Positions 1 to 11,187 of a DNA stretch of 64,000 bases are shown here, piece after piece. Origin of the DNA: Gentiana macrophylla (Eukaryota > Streptophyta > Magnoliopsida > Gentianales > Gentianaceae); NCBI GenBank assembly GCA_026214975.1, contig CM047814.1, forward strand, positions 19,863,541 to 19,927,540, written 5' to 3'. Every line of letters begins with the position of its first letter. Positions within the stretch are counted from its first letter, which is position 1. The position numbers and the translations under genes are program-made. The notes below the pieces were generated by a model, which saw only the letters and a program-made list of their open reading frames with translations, was not told the origin of the DNA and made no database searches.

Positions 1-1455
1 CTAATTTTCCATCACCCATTAGGAGGCATTGCAAACAAAATTATAGCCTGTCAGGTGGATGAGCATAATCACCAGAAAATTATTAATGAAATTGAACATC
101 AAAAGCTAAAAACGTCCACTAATCAAACATTCAAAGACATTCAAGCCGTATTCGGCTCAAAATTAATGAATAACATTAAAAGAAGGAAAGAGAAGACCAC
201 CACCAATTAGCAAACTTAACAAGTATACATGCGGTCAAATCGGTTCTTTATAAGCAACAAAGGCACAACAAAATCATCTATGATGCACCAATGCAAACAA
301 GAAAATAGGAAACAAATCCCACATAAAACAACCCAAAAATATACCAATCAACTTAATTCATTACAGTATATTTAAATAATAAACAGGGAAAAAAGAAAAA
401 ATCAAACCATACCTTGAACCACAGCAACACAATCGAGCTGCATACACACAGGGAATCAAGAACAATGTTAAAGGAATGGGATAATCAAAACTCCACAGTA
501 ACAAAACGCAGGTACCAACATTTGAGAGAAAGAAAAGAGAGAGAAGAACCCACCTCGCAGAAATCAGAAATTCCGGATCCCAAATGTCCATTACCTTCCA
601 TATTTATACATCATCAGAAAAAGAAGGCAATAAGAAGCCCCAACAAAGAATTGGAAACAAGAAAACCAACCTCTGAACGGTGAGGTAGATTGAAGAACAG
701 AAACAATAGCACACCACCGGACCTGCAATCACAGCAGAAAAAAAACAAATGTGTAGAGGCATAAGTCAGTAGACAACAATGGCGATTGAAAATTACACAC
801 AGAGAAGAGAGAATGGCGATCAACAGTACCAATTTCAGCAGCATAAAGTTCGAACCTTTCATCCCCATTCCACAAATGTTACTTATAGGCATGAAAGGCG
901 AGGCGGAAGGCTTTCTCTTAGAAGAGGAAGATAAACATGGAAACTGAAAGAGACTTCTTTTATGAGAGCGAGAAAAAGCTTTCAACGATGAGAGAAGCAA
1001 AAAAACAGAAAAGCGGCGGTGGAGAGAAAAGGAACGAAGGCGAAGCGGTGGTGCGGTGCTGGAGGCAACACGTGTGCTGAAAAGGACGCGTGTAATGATA
1101 AAAACGATGACGTTTTACTTTTTCAAGGGAAAAAAAAAAACCAAAAATAGGAATAGCGACGACAAAAACGTCGCTAAAGGCGGACGACCAAAAGGCATAA
1201 AAGTCATACTACCAAATAGCAACTTTAATAGGTACTACTAAGGTAGATATATATGAAGTACCAGAATTTTTAGCCCAGCCGAGTGAGAAAAGTAGCTCAG
1301 GACATATAATTTATCAACCCATATACTAAAAAAACACCAAATGCTTAATGTATGAATGTGGTGACACCGTACCCTCAAACCGTAATGACAATATAACTCA
1401 CCTAACTAAAATGAAAAAGAGAAGCCTATATAAAAAAATGTAACATATATGGCAT
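1..1455. other. Sparse region with no firm gene
   Basis: No recognisable protein domain. On the minus strand a short candidate gene start is described separately (601 to 414). A minus-strand open frame at 1000-614 has hydrophobic stretches but resembles no family I know and overlaps that candidate gene's upstream region. A CACGTG core (G-box-like) lies near 1069. A perfect 8-bp inverted repeat, TAGCGACG...CGTCGCTA, lies near 1153-1175; this motif is common in plant DNA-transposon ends. Confidence 0.4.
414..601 (-). CDS. Possible first two exons of an unknown gene
   Basis: Read on the minus strand, an ATG at 601 opens a 48-base exon ending at 554 before a GTGGG donor. A pyrimidine-rich stretch ends in GCAG at about 438, followed by a 24-base in-frame exon (437-414) ending before GTATGG. 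The joined exons would start MEGNGHLGSGISDFCE and continue LDCVAVVQ. Both introns would be phase 0. No family is recognised and I could not find a convincing third exon in the 413 bases left before the window edge. It could equally be a leader region or chance. Confidence 0.2.
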
Positions 1456-1647
1456 GTTGTTAATGTATAAAGGTCTCATTGAGGTTACGGGAACTAACGA
1501 GGAAGTGCAAGTATGAAGAAACGTCGCTAAAAGCCCCCGAGTGTGGCAAAATGCTCTGTCCCGTGCGTTGTTAATGTATAAAGGTGCATTGAGGTTCGGG
1601 AACTAATGAGGAAGTGCAAGTATGAAGAAACGTCGCTAAAAGCCCCC
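1456..1647. repeat. Two-copy tandem repeat, 111-bp period
   Basis: A block of about 82 bp at 1456-1538 recurs at 1567-1647. Both begin gttgttaatgtataaaggt and end cgtcgctaaaagccccc, with a few differences between them. The second copy lies about 150 bp from the point where the neighbouring Athila-type reverse transcriptase loses similarity. The repeat may belong to a transposon end or mark the junction that truncated the retroelement. Confidence 0.75.
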
Positions 1648-1799
1648 TGGTTACGGTGTTTTGAATAAAGATGGTTGTGACTCTTGCTTTGCAATGCAAA
1701 GCAGATCCGTAATAGTTGTTCATCATTGATTCGATGAAGCTGTGTGGTCCAGATGATGCCACATAGGCAACTCCCTACGTAGGGAGTCCCTACCATAGA

Positions 1800-2614
1800 A
1801 TTTCCCCGTTGTAGGACACGTTCCAAATGGGACAAACATTGATCAAAAGAGTCTCCAAATATGCTAAAGTCGTCCATGAATATTTCCAAGAATTTCTCAA
1901 CCATATCAGAAAAGATTGTCATCATGCAACTCTGGAATGTGGCTGGGGCGTTGCATAAACCTAAATCATTCTTTTATAAGCAAATGTTCCATAAGGGCAA
2001 GTAAATGTTGTCTTCTCTCGATCACCGGCCGCAATGAATATCTGTAAGTATCTTGAATAACCATCAAGAAAACAATAAAATTTGTGTCCACATAACCGTT
2101 CCAACATTTGGACAATGTACGCTAATGGGTAGTGATCCTTCCTTGTATGCTCATTCAGTTTTCGAAAGTCAATGCACATGCGATATCCAGTTACTTCCCT
2201 TGTAGGAATCCATTCGTGTTTCTCGTTTTCTTTGACTGTGAAGCCGCCCTTCTTTGGTACAACTTGAGTGGGACTCACCCATTCAATATCCGATATAGGA
2301 AAAATTATACTCATTTCTAACAATTTGATAACCTCTTTCTTCACTACTTCTTGCATTTGTGGATTGGGACGGTGTTGTGGTTATGCACACGGTTTGGCAT
2401 TGTCATTCAAGATGATCTTGTGTACACAAATTTCCGGACTAATTCCATGAATGTCTACTACCGTCCATCCGAATGTCTTCTTGTGTTGCCTAAGCATCCT
2501 CAGTAATTGATCTTCCTGCAAGTAGGTTAGTGACGAAGAAATAATAATAGGAAGCAATTTATCATTCTCAAGAAAAGCATATTTAAGATTAGAAGGGAGA
2601 GGTTTCAACTCCAA
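1800..2614 (-). pseudogene. Athila-type reverse transcriptase, N-terminal part
   Basis: The minus-strand translation contains the thumb-side linker before RT (frame 2614-2381), the early RT motifs WVSPTQVVPKKGG and YRMCIDFRKLNEHTRKDHYPL, then the palm segment FYCFLDGYSRYLQI and the catalytic box FMDDFSIFG near 1870. Known for the family: the two D residues bind the metal ions for cDNA synthesis. Pieces lie in more than one frame (stops near 2380 and 1960). Similarity ends after LSHLERVLQR near 1800, before the connection, RNase H and integrase domains. The sequence beyond is unrelated. Confidence 0.85.
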
Positions 2615-2816
2615 ATTCCTTGGTGGCTCTTACACCGATGGCTTTAGCACTTGGCCATTTAAATCTAGTTCCAAATATTGGTGCCATGGTGGTCTCATGA
2701 AAGGACCGATAGAGTCCAAGTGAAAAATCACTTCTTTCATCTCTTTATCATTCTCATCTCCTTTATAAATTGAAAAAGCCAAGCACTCTTCAAGTTTGTC
2801 TTCAAAGGCCTGCAAG

Positions 2817-3455
2817 TTAGTACGATCGATCCACACACATAGAAGATATAGCATCTATGAAAGAACATGACTCTTGGGAGTTGTATGGATGTTTCATAGC
2901 CTTATAGATATTAAATGTGACATTGTCTTTGTTAACTCTCAAAGTTACCTCGCCTCGTTGAACATCAATTAAAGTTCTTCCCGTGGCTAGGAAAGGACAA
3001 CCAAGAATAAGGGGTGTTGAATACCCTTCCTCCATTTCCATCACCACAAAGTCAACTGGAAAGTAAAACTTATCAACTTTAACTAAAACATCTTCAATGA
3101 TTCCTTTAAGATATTTAATCGATCTATCCGCTAATTGGAGAGTCATCTCCGTGTTTTTAAGTTTTCCTATTCCAAGCTTTTTATAATCCGCATAAGACAT
3201 TAGGTTTATACTCGCTCCGAGATCACAAAGCACTCTCTTAAACAAAAATCTCCCGATCTCACACGGAATGGTGAAACTTTCGGGATCTTTGAGTTTATGA
3301 GGGAGCTTATGTTGTAATATCGCGGAGCATTCCTCATTAAGACAAATATTCTCATATTCCTCTAATCGCTTTTTATTTGAAACAATGTCTTTAAGAAATT
3401 TCCCATAAGTAGGCATGTTAATTAAAGTTTCAATTACGGGAATACTAACATTCAA
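2817..3455 (-). pseudogene. Athila-type retroviral-like aspartic protease
   Basis: A 212-residue open frame on the minus strand. It holds the active-site motif CDLGASINLM (D-x-G-A/S) around residue 78 and the second conserved region PLILGCPFLATGRTLIDV near residue 149. In the family this domain cleaves the Gag-Pol precursor and works as a dimer. It lies between gag and RT as expected. The next frame downstream (2854-2630) carries the protease-RT linker. Because the surrounding polyprotein is broken, expression as a working enzyme is unlikely. Confidence 0.8.
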
Positions 3456-4269
3456 ATGGCGAAAAAAGTATCAAGAAAGCGAGCATATTTCTTATCCGTC
3501 TTCAACTTCTTAAGTTGCTCTCTTGGGGATATGGGAGTGATTCAAGATCAATTAAAGTGGGATTAGAATTATACCTCCCTTACCCTTGTCGTGATTGAGA
3601 CGGAGAAGCTTACTTGAAAGTTTATGCATTGGGTGGGCGCAAATTGGGGTCATGCTGTATTTCTTTCCTTGACTTTTGCATTGGCTCCCATTGAGATCTG
3701 TTTTGGTGTGAGCCTTGAAGGCTCCTTACAAACCTTGTTCTCTTCACCATTATCTTCTATGACGTGTTCATTGAATAAAGTCCATAGATCACTAGCCCTT
3801 GGGTTCTTGAATATCCTCGGCATCTTTACCCATTCTTCATCATCACTTTCCGCTTCAACATATCTATCCTGTCTCAAGAAACTGTCAACAATCTCTTCTT
3901 CCTCCTCGCTCAATTCTTCCCTTTAAAGTTTGTCATCTAAATCATCTTCAACCTCGTTATTCCCTAAATTTTCCACACCATTGCTTCCACAAACTCTTCC
4001 ACTACGAGTAACAATGACATTAACTTCCCTTGGATTCCTCTCGGTGTTACTAGGAAGTCCGGAGGTCTACTACTTTTCCTTTCTCCTTCTCTACACATGT
4101 GCTCTTCTATATCCTGTATGGATGCTTCTATATATGATCTTCATTCTCGTATCATGACCACTCACCGTAGTCTTCTAAGTGCCAAGATTTTTAGTAACCG
4201 CACTAATAGAAGTCATCACGGATTCCATATTCTTAGTTTGGGTAGATGCAATACCCATGATGTTATCCA

Positions 4270-5757
4270 TCAATGCTCCCCACTTGTCAATATTCTCACT
4301 TGATTGAGTTGGATTTTGAGTGATGGGAATGCTTTGTGTGGTGTGTTGTCGGTAAGAGTGAGTTGGTGGTTGTTGCTGATAGGTGGAGGAATTTCCTTGA
4401 AAATTTCGGGTTTGGGAATTTGGGTTATATGAGGTTCTTTGTTGTAAAGGGAATAGGGGTTGGTTTTGTTGGTTTCATTATCGGACCAACGAGAGTTAGG
4501 GTGATCTCTTCTTATGGCATCAAAGGAATTCGAATAGGCATTGTTTAAATTCTGATGTTGTTGCATAAAACTAACCTCTTCGTTCGTATGTTCCCTGGGC
4601 TTATCCATTGCATAGGGTGTATCGTCATCATACCTCATTTCCTCAATCGGGCATTCGCCTTGTGCATAATTATCTGAATTCTAGCTAGCTTGCATTCCAT
4701 CAAATTTCTTGTTGAGAGAGGCCAATTGTGCTAACACTTCCGATTGGGAGGTAGCTTCTCCTACCAAATCAACTTTTCTTGTGCTCGAACCGGTTTCCCA
4801 CATTCTTTTGTTTTTCGAAATTCTTTCAATAGCCTCATATACCTCGTGTGCATCACGCATCATCAAACATCCGCCACATGCATGATCAACATCCGCACGT
4901 GACTCATGTCTCAACTGGCTACAAAAGAGTTGGATTTGCATTTCAAGAGTATAACCATGATCGGGACAAGCTCTCAAAGAACTTCTTAAATCTTCCCTAT
5001 GCACTTTCGAGAGATTCTTCGACTCCTTGCTTGAAGTTTGCAATTTCAACTTTCAATTTCAAATTTCTCCCGGGCATGAAATATTGATTCAGAAATTCAT
5101 CTTGTATTTCTTCCCAACTAGTCAATGAGTGATGAGGGAGTGACGAAAACTAATCTTTAGCTTTTCCGGTCAATGAAAAGTGAAACATTGACATTCTTGT
5201 TAACTCTATGTTAATACCATGACTCTTAGCCGTGTTGCAAAACTGCTCGAATAGATAAAGGTGTTGATGTGGATCTTCATGATCTTCACCAAAGACTTGA
5301 CAACGAGTATCAATCAAACCCAAGAGATGACCTTTCACCTCAAAATTGTTGGCTCCATCGTTAGGTAAATGAATGGGATCATTAGGCTCATTCTTCTCAC
5401 AGTTTGATCACAAAAGGGGTCTAAATTGAGGAGGATTGTTGTGGTTGTTCGGGTTGTTTTGATTCCGGTTTTGGTTACGATTTTGATTTTGTCGGTCATT
5501 GGGGTTTTGATTGTTTTGATTCGGGTAAAGTGGATGAATTGGTGGTGGATTTAAGTTGGCTTGGTTTTGTGCATGCCTTCATCACTGTTCTCGGCCATAT
5601 CTATTCCTTGATTCGATGATCCTTGGGAAGATTCTTCACCAAGATGTCCTTGGCTAGTTTGGCCACGCTTGTTCTCTGCTCGTAACTGCCTTTCGTAACT
5701 GTTAATATCGGGCTTGTATAGAGTGAGAGGGGCCTTACCGCTTCTGGAACGGGTCAT
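4270..5757 (-). pseudogene. Athila-type gag, broken
   Basis: The likely start is the ATG at 5757, giving MTRSRSGKAPLTLYKPD, a characteristic Athila Gag beginning. The retrotransposon-gag core follows in frames 5338-5150 and 5049-4681 (EDPHQHLYLFEQFCNTAKSH; the C-terminal end reads LAQLASLNKKFDGMQAS). An Asn/Gln/Pro-rich stretch lies around 5540-5400, and a polar C-terminal part covers 4638-4270. At least two stops or frameshifts separate the pieces. A further acidic frame at 3913-3650 bridges Gag and protease. Gag normally forms the cytoplasmic virus-like particle; this copy cannot as assembled. Confidence 0.75.
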
Positions 5758-5912
5758 CAAATACAAGATAGAAACAACAAGAAAACAATAAGACAACACC
5801 TGGCAACTTCCCAAAGAGGTAAGCACCAAAAACAAAATAGAAATTAGGTTAGAAAAAAGTTTTGACTCATTCTCAAGAATTTTGAACTAATGCAAGTATC
5901 AACCGTTATACA

Positions 5913-5930
5913 TCCCCGGCAACGGCGCCA
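5913..5930 (-). promoter_or_regulatory. Primer-binding site for tRNA-Asp
   Basis: The minus strand reads TGGCGCCGTTGCCGGGGA, the exact complement of the last 18 bases (including CCA) of plant tRNA-Asp(GTC). It starts a few bases inside the LTR end (...TTGCATCA, ending at 5938). Athila-type elements are known to use tRNA-Asp. It fixes the orientation of the element and the inner LTR boundary. Confidence 0.92.
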
Positions 5931-5937
5931 AAAACTT

Positions 5938-7518
5938 GATGCAACTTTCTTAGGGTTCCAATCTCACCGGCAGTGTACCGGGTCAATTGTAGTCTAGTAC
6001 GGTGGTCAAGGTCGTATCCTACAAGGATGTGCGGTCAAACACCAATTAGTTATTATTATCTTGATCCGAGTTACGAGTTTGATTACGAAAGTAATATTTA
6101 ACTACAAAGATTGTTCAAATGATAAAAGAATCTAGCCAAGATGATTCATAGTTCAAGTTATCTTCCCTTAGTTCCTTGGAAATGATCTGCCTACCACCTT
6201 TCAATGGTATTCTATTGTGTGAACGGTGCATTCTCAAACAAGTGGTTTCCCCTCATATGAGTGAATGAAACCACTCTCTGTCTCCTCCTTGGTCTAAGTA
6301 CCTCAAACCTAATGAATTGACAAGATAAACACTTGAATGCAAAACTCCCGGATAAGGAACCAAATTCCACTAAAGTCGATTCTACCTTCCGTTCTTCTTT
6401 CTCCATTCAGTATCTACTAGTTGTGTAGGTGCATATGTAAGTTAATTACTCAAACATACACCAGGAAAACATTACAAGTAAGAAGAATTTCAACAAAAGA
6501 GAAACTAGAAACATAAAGAATCAATTCCAAGCAACCATATGAGATTAACTATCACAACTATATCATCTTAGCTAGTAAGGGACTAGCCACTCATAGTTAT
6601 GGCTACCAACATGTCAAAGCTAGCATTCATAACAACAAGAGCAATTAAATCAAGGCAAAGATTAAAAATTTACCAACCACAAGCTAAGAACTTGAAAATG
6701 GAAACTTTCATTCAACCTTCAAAGGATTTCAATGGAGTTTGGATACAAAAGAGTTGTTCTTGCTTCCACCAAAGTGCTTCAAACATCAAAATAAAAATTC
6801 TAAAATGTTTTACAATGGAATTTAAATGCTAAATAGGAGGAATTTTGGCTAGAAGAGCCTTGAGGGGTGGTTGCCTTCAAGCTGCAGAGAGGGAGGTTAT
6901 TTTCTTCTTCTTGGCTGTTGAAGATGTTTTTCGAAAATGAGTACAAAAGTCTACTTAATCTGCTGATTTTTACATTACATCTTGCGCTGGTTTTCTCACG
7001 GTTGGCGCCGTGAATGCTTCTGGTTCACACGGTGCACACCATATCTGACAAGGTAGTTGGGATTTGACTTCAGCATTTAATGCACTCAACTGTCTAAAAA
7101 TTGATGTCTCGGCTTGCGCCATGAGTAATTGCGGCCTGCGCCGTGTTTATGTCTCGGCTTGTGCCGTGTCTACTTTTATTTTTGCCTATGTCTTCACGGT
7201 GTACTACTAGATTTGAATTTCCAAGCACATAAAAATATAGTTTTAGTTCTCCTATTGTCCTATTTGCTCCAACTCTAGCACGAGACTCGATCAATCCTCG
7301 ATATTCTCATTCCATGCTTCAATAGTTACTGCAAAACACCAACACGAACATACCACGCGTAATTCCGATAACAATATATAACTAATAAGCTCTACAGAGT
7401 GATAAAAATGCTTGAATATTGGTTGTGCTAAACAAAACAAAAGTGGTTTGATTTATCACAAAATTTGCTCTAATTAATACAAAATATCACTATATACTAA
7501 GGAAATGGGAGTACAACA
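5938..7518 (-). repeat. 5' LTR of the Athila-type element
   Basis: The inner end is fixed by the primer site: ...TTGCATCA on the minus strand. The outer end is proposed at TGTTGTACTCCC (7518), giving about 1.58 kb with TG...CA termini, normal for this lineage. Around 7000-7190 it holds repeated motifs built on cggcttgcgccgtg, a pattern seen in LTRs of this group. The outer boundary is not confirmed because no second LTR is present. Open frames inside it are not genes. Confidence 0.65.
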
Positions 7519-7539
7519 TCATGGAATTTCATCATCCGG

Positions 7540-9350
7540 TTGACATACGTCAGTTATCTCTTGGGTTTTCCAATTCTGATGTTGACTCCTCGTTATTTGT
7601 GTTAGATATAGTGTGTCCGAAAGACAATTGTTGCTTGTCCTTACGGGCAAGTGAGAGATTGTTAGAAGTAGCGCCCGAAAGACAATTTATGTAATTGTTT
7701 TTAGAATTAATAAATGACATATTTATTCTCATCTTATTACTTGCTTTGTGCTTGTAAGTAATACATTACTGAAAACCTCAAGTCGTATCATATGTAGCCA
7801 TATAACTTAGTGTGTGACACACATGAGGATTAAGTTTATGGTGATACACTTGAAATGTTAGTCCGTGGTGAAGTTAATCAAAGTATGGGGTCTATTGATT
7901 AAACGACCAATAACGCGCCCAGAACACTTTATGGTGTGACCGTCTTATCCGGACCGCCGACATTGGTTGTCTAAGTGGGGCATTTATATATGATGAAAGT
8001 CATATAGGACTGGACCGATTTAATCTGACTTTCTCATATAATTCCATGATTGAGAAATCTTACTAAATCACAAGATGATCATATATGGATTAACCTTAAT
8101 CCTGAAGTGATTACAGACTCCTACTTGTCTCAGGATAGGGTTTGATGTGTTCGTTAAGGATTGCTAAGAAGCGCGGTCTGAATCACTTTCACGTTGGCAC
8201 TATTCTGGAATGAGTGAGAAGTGTGTGTCTCACAGATATGAAATCTATTCCTTCCTGCGGGAAGTAGAAAGACAATCCCCTTATTTGTTGATCCTAGAAA
8301 CTGATCAATCCCGGGAGTTCGTATTGGTTATGAACTAATTGATCACTAGTGGGTTAATGGTAATAAGGATAAGATGTAGTGAAGAAGGTTTACGGAAATA
8401 ATCTTACTTCAGTACGGATAGTCTAAAGAGGGTTAGTTTATATGTAATGATTATATCAATGGACACTTATCAACTCGACTCGACGTTTTGGGAATAAGTT
8501 ATATCTATAATCGATAGAGTTCAGTTTCGGATTTATGGTGACATAATTCCGGAATTAATGAATTAAGTAGAAATATTCTGTTCGATGAATATTTTATTTA
8601 ATTTGTTGTAGCTACTGGTTATAGGTCCATGGTCCCCGGGTTGGCTCTTAACACGCGAGTGTTTTCTCGTTTTTGTGGAATCTCGAGAATGAATTAAATA
8701 GTTGGACTATTTAATGAATATGCAATATTATTTATTTGGTAAATAATATGTAAGATAGAAAATGCATTTTCTATTAAAAATGACATTGTAATTGGCGCCA
8801 TTATTGAGGATTAATTAGGAGAAGAAATTTTCTTAGATTATCTCATATGTGTGATTAATTAATTATCTATTTGTTGGATAATTAATGGAAAAATTAAAAG
8901 ATTGATTTTTTGGGAATTATCTCTTATTTTTTAGCAAAAATATCTTTTTCTTATGGGAATAAGTTTTTGTGGCGTGAAGAGGATAACTCTTGACTAGTTA
9001 TTTTCCTATATAAAGAGAGTTCCTTCTAGCACAATAAACACAATCAAATGCGCCACTTTGTAAAATAAAGGAAGAAAAATTAGTTTCTTGCCTTATTCAT
9101 TTAGAGAAGAAAAACATTTGAGGAGGTTCTACGGCGAGGATTGACGTCCACCAGTCGTCACTAGGAGATACAATCCGGAAGACTACGGCTTGTCCCTTGG
9201 TCGATTTTATCATCTCTCTCCAGTATGGGTAAGTCTATTAACCTTCTCGTAGGATTAATTAGTTATGTCTCATATCGTAAATCGCATAAGCTTCCGTTGT
9301 GCGAAGATCGAGTGTCTCGATCGGTGCTATTACTTCTAGCAATTTGTCCT
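7540..9350 (+). mobile_element. LTR of a second large element, with polypurine tract
   Basis: A plus-strand LTR starts at 7660 with TGTTAGAAGTAGCGCCCGAAAG. It is preceded by a polypurine-like tract (gggcaagtgagagat, ending 7659), so it is a 3' LTR with about 120 bp of internal sequence. Much of it aligns with the reverse complement of the LARD LTRs at 18.0-19.9 and 25.8-27.6 kb (shared words: gcccgaaagacaat, tggggcatttatatatgatga, cacaagatgatcatatatgg), so it is a related, diverged family. The right end is unclear; it abuts a copia fragment at about 9360. No coding sequence. Confidence 0.7.
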
Positions 9351-9359
9351 CTCCGCATC

Positions 9360-10343
9360 CCCCACATTCCTGGTTGTCTTGGTTATGTTGATGATATCAT
9401 CGTCACCGGTGTTGACTCTGCTGCAGTTTCGGCCATTGTGGATCATTTGGCTCTATCAAAGATTTGGGATCTCTCTATTATTTTCTGGGAGTTGAGGTTG
9501 AATCTACTAGCTCTGGTCTTCTTCTTCATCAGCACAAATACGTTCTCGACTTACTTAGCAAATTCAATATGCTTGATGTAAAGCCGTCCTCACCCTCTTA
9601 CCTCCTGACGCCGTTCAACTTATGCTTCAACTGCTTCTTTGCTTATGATGACTAAATGCGCTTATCGTCAGCTTCTTGGTAGTCTTCAGTACCTACTTTT
9701 CACCCGTCCTGACCTGGCCTTTGCTGTGAATAAACACTCCCAGTACATGCATGCCCCTACAGTTCAGCATTGGGCCCTCACCAAACGACTTCTTAGATAT
9801 CTTGCTGGCCCTCCTCATCGTGGTTTACCACTGTATCATTCTTCTCCGCTCATCCTTCATGCCTTTTCTGATGCAGACTGGGGCAGCAACAAATAAGACT
9901 ATTCCTCCACCAGTGGTTATTTAGTTTTTCTGGGTCGCAATCTGATTTCCTGGACTTCCAAAAAGAAAAATGTCATTGCTCGTTCTTAGATTGAATCAAA
10001 GTATTTTTCGGTTGTGATCACTGATGCTGAGCTCAATTAGGTCACCTATCTATTACAGTCCCTCGGCTGAACCGCATCCACGCAGGTTCCTACTATCTTT
10101 TGCGATAATATTTGTGCTACCTAGCTCAGTGCCAATCCGGTTTTTTCCATTCTCGTATGAAGCACATCGCCTTTGACTTCCATTTCATTCGGGATCAAGT
10201 TCAGCAAAGTCAATTACGAGTTACTCATGTGGCCAATGATGATCAGTTAAAGGATGCCTTAACCAAGCCATTGCCACGCATACCCTTTCGCCATTTCTGT
10301 TCCAAGCTTGGCCTAATCTCCGATCGTCCAGCTTGAGGGGGCG
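9360..10343 (+). pseudogene. Ty1/copia RT-RNase H 3' fragment
   Basis: Plus-strand frames cover the second half of copia RT from the catalytic box GYVDDIIVTG (near 9380), through SLYYFLGVEVE and AYRQLLGSLQYLLFTRPDLAFAV, to RNase H (SDADWGSNK near 9875; HIAFDFHFIRDQV; KPLPRIPFRHFCSKLGL). It ends at a stop at 10334, right before a polypurine tract and LTR. There are at least four in-frame stops (9893, 9988, 10037, 10121 region) and one frameshift, so it is a decayed fragment. The 5' part of the element is missing. It is only distantly related to the copia element at 35-40 kb. Confidence 0.85.
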
Positions 10344-10501
10344 TGTTTGGAGTATAATAGTGTGAATACATTAATTACAATATATTATGTAAATCATTAT
10401 GTATTTAATATTGCGTCTAGATCCTTCCGTTAAACACTATATATGTAACCATCCTTGTTTACAGTTGAAGTATGAATAATACAATTACATTCCAAAATAC
10501 A
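10344..10501 (+). repeat. 158-bp 3' LTR of the copia fragment
   Basis: It starts tgtttggagtataatag directly after the purine tract gcttgagggggcg and ends ccaaaataca, giving TG...CA termini. It contains a TATA-like actatatatg near 10436. Such short LTRs are usual for some copia lineages. The matching 5' LTR is not in the window. Confidence 0.75.
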
Positions 10502-11187
10502 TTTGTCAAAAAATTTGAGGATCTGTTTTGTTTGATTGCTATTCTTCTTTTAAATTTTCTGAGTTTAGGAAAATTTCACTATACCATTGTTATTGTTCAT
10601 GTTATAGCCGCCTAAAGGCTTTGTTGTACGATGTTGTATGCCCCTGTAACTTTTCCTTTGACTCAAGCCACGATGTGACATGTTCTCTCAATATAATAGC
10701 CGTTCAAAATAAAATGAAATCCACGATGACATGAATAAAAATTCACGAAAAACATTAAACCCTAATGTCAGTAAAGGAAGACCTAAAAAAAAGTCAAGCT
10801 CATGACATGGTCTGATTAACAATTTCCTCATAAAAAATGGATATCGTACACATCGGTGATTACTATATCAAGAAAAAATACACACCGGCTATTTGCAGTC
10901 AAAGTTGACTATAAACGTCAAACCTAATGAATTGACAGAGAGGTAAAGTTGACTTTTACCTCAAGAATTTATATATTCGGTAAACGTCAAACACTAGCCG
11001 GACACACCGTATAATAATAAATAAAAAAAATGGATTGAAGCTTCATATGCCGGATCAATATAAGGGCAAAGTGTATTTCCTCAATTTTATCAAATGAACT
11101 TTTTAGTCATTCCATTCTAAAGAAAATTAACTCGAATTTTTTATATTTTTAATTTTAACAACTAAATCACTTAAATTATAACAAATA
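10502..11187. other. Intergenic DNA with an old repeat remnant
   Basis: No coding potential recognised. The stretch at about 10955-11052 (cctcaagaatttatatattcgg, cgtcaaacactagccgg, ttcatatgcc) is clearly related to 42745-42855 and 62205-62305 in the duplicated segments. The stretch near 11135-11170 (ttttaacaactaaatc) resembles 54075-54105, just upstream of duplicate B. Confidence 0.5.

Larger units (their letters stand above)
1800..7518 (-). mobile_element. Truncated Athila-type Ty3/gypsy retrotransposon
   Basis: On the minus strand the order is 5' LTR (7518 to 5938), primer-binding site, gag, aspartic protease and the first part of reverse transcriptase, which stops near 1800. RNase H, integrase and the 3' LTR are absent. 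The family call rests on the tRNA-Asp primer site, the gag start MTRSRSGKAPL, the protease motif CDLGASINLM and the RT motif MDDFSIFG, all typical of the Athila lineage. Frames are broken in several places, so this copy is dead as assembled. Target-site duplications cannot be checked because one end is lost. Confidence 0.85.

Noticed and set aside
614..1000. 128-codon minus-strand frame with hydrophobic segments
   Set aside because: No homology pattern and no splice or start support; possibly chance in a leader or promoter region.
5913..5930. Sequence matching the 3' end of tRNA-Asp, possible tRNA gene
   Set aside because: Only 18 bases match; no cloverleaf precedes them, and the position just inside an LTR identifies a primer-binding site.
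9225..9360. Extension of the copia fragment upstream of the YVDD box
   Set aside because: The translated residues before GCLGYVDD do not resemble RT; this part more likely belongs to the preceding LTR.
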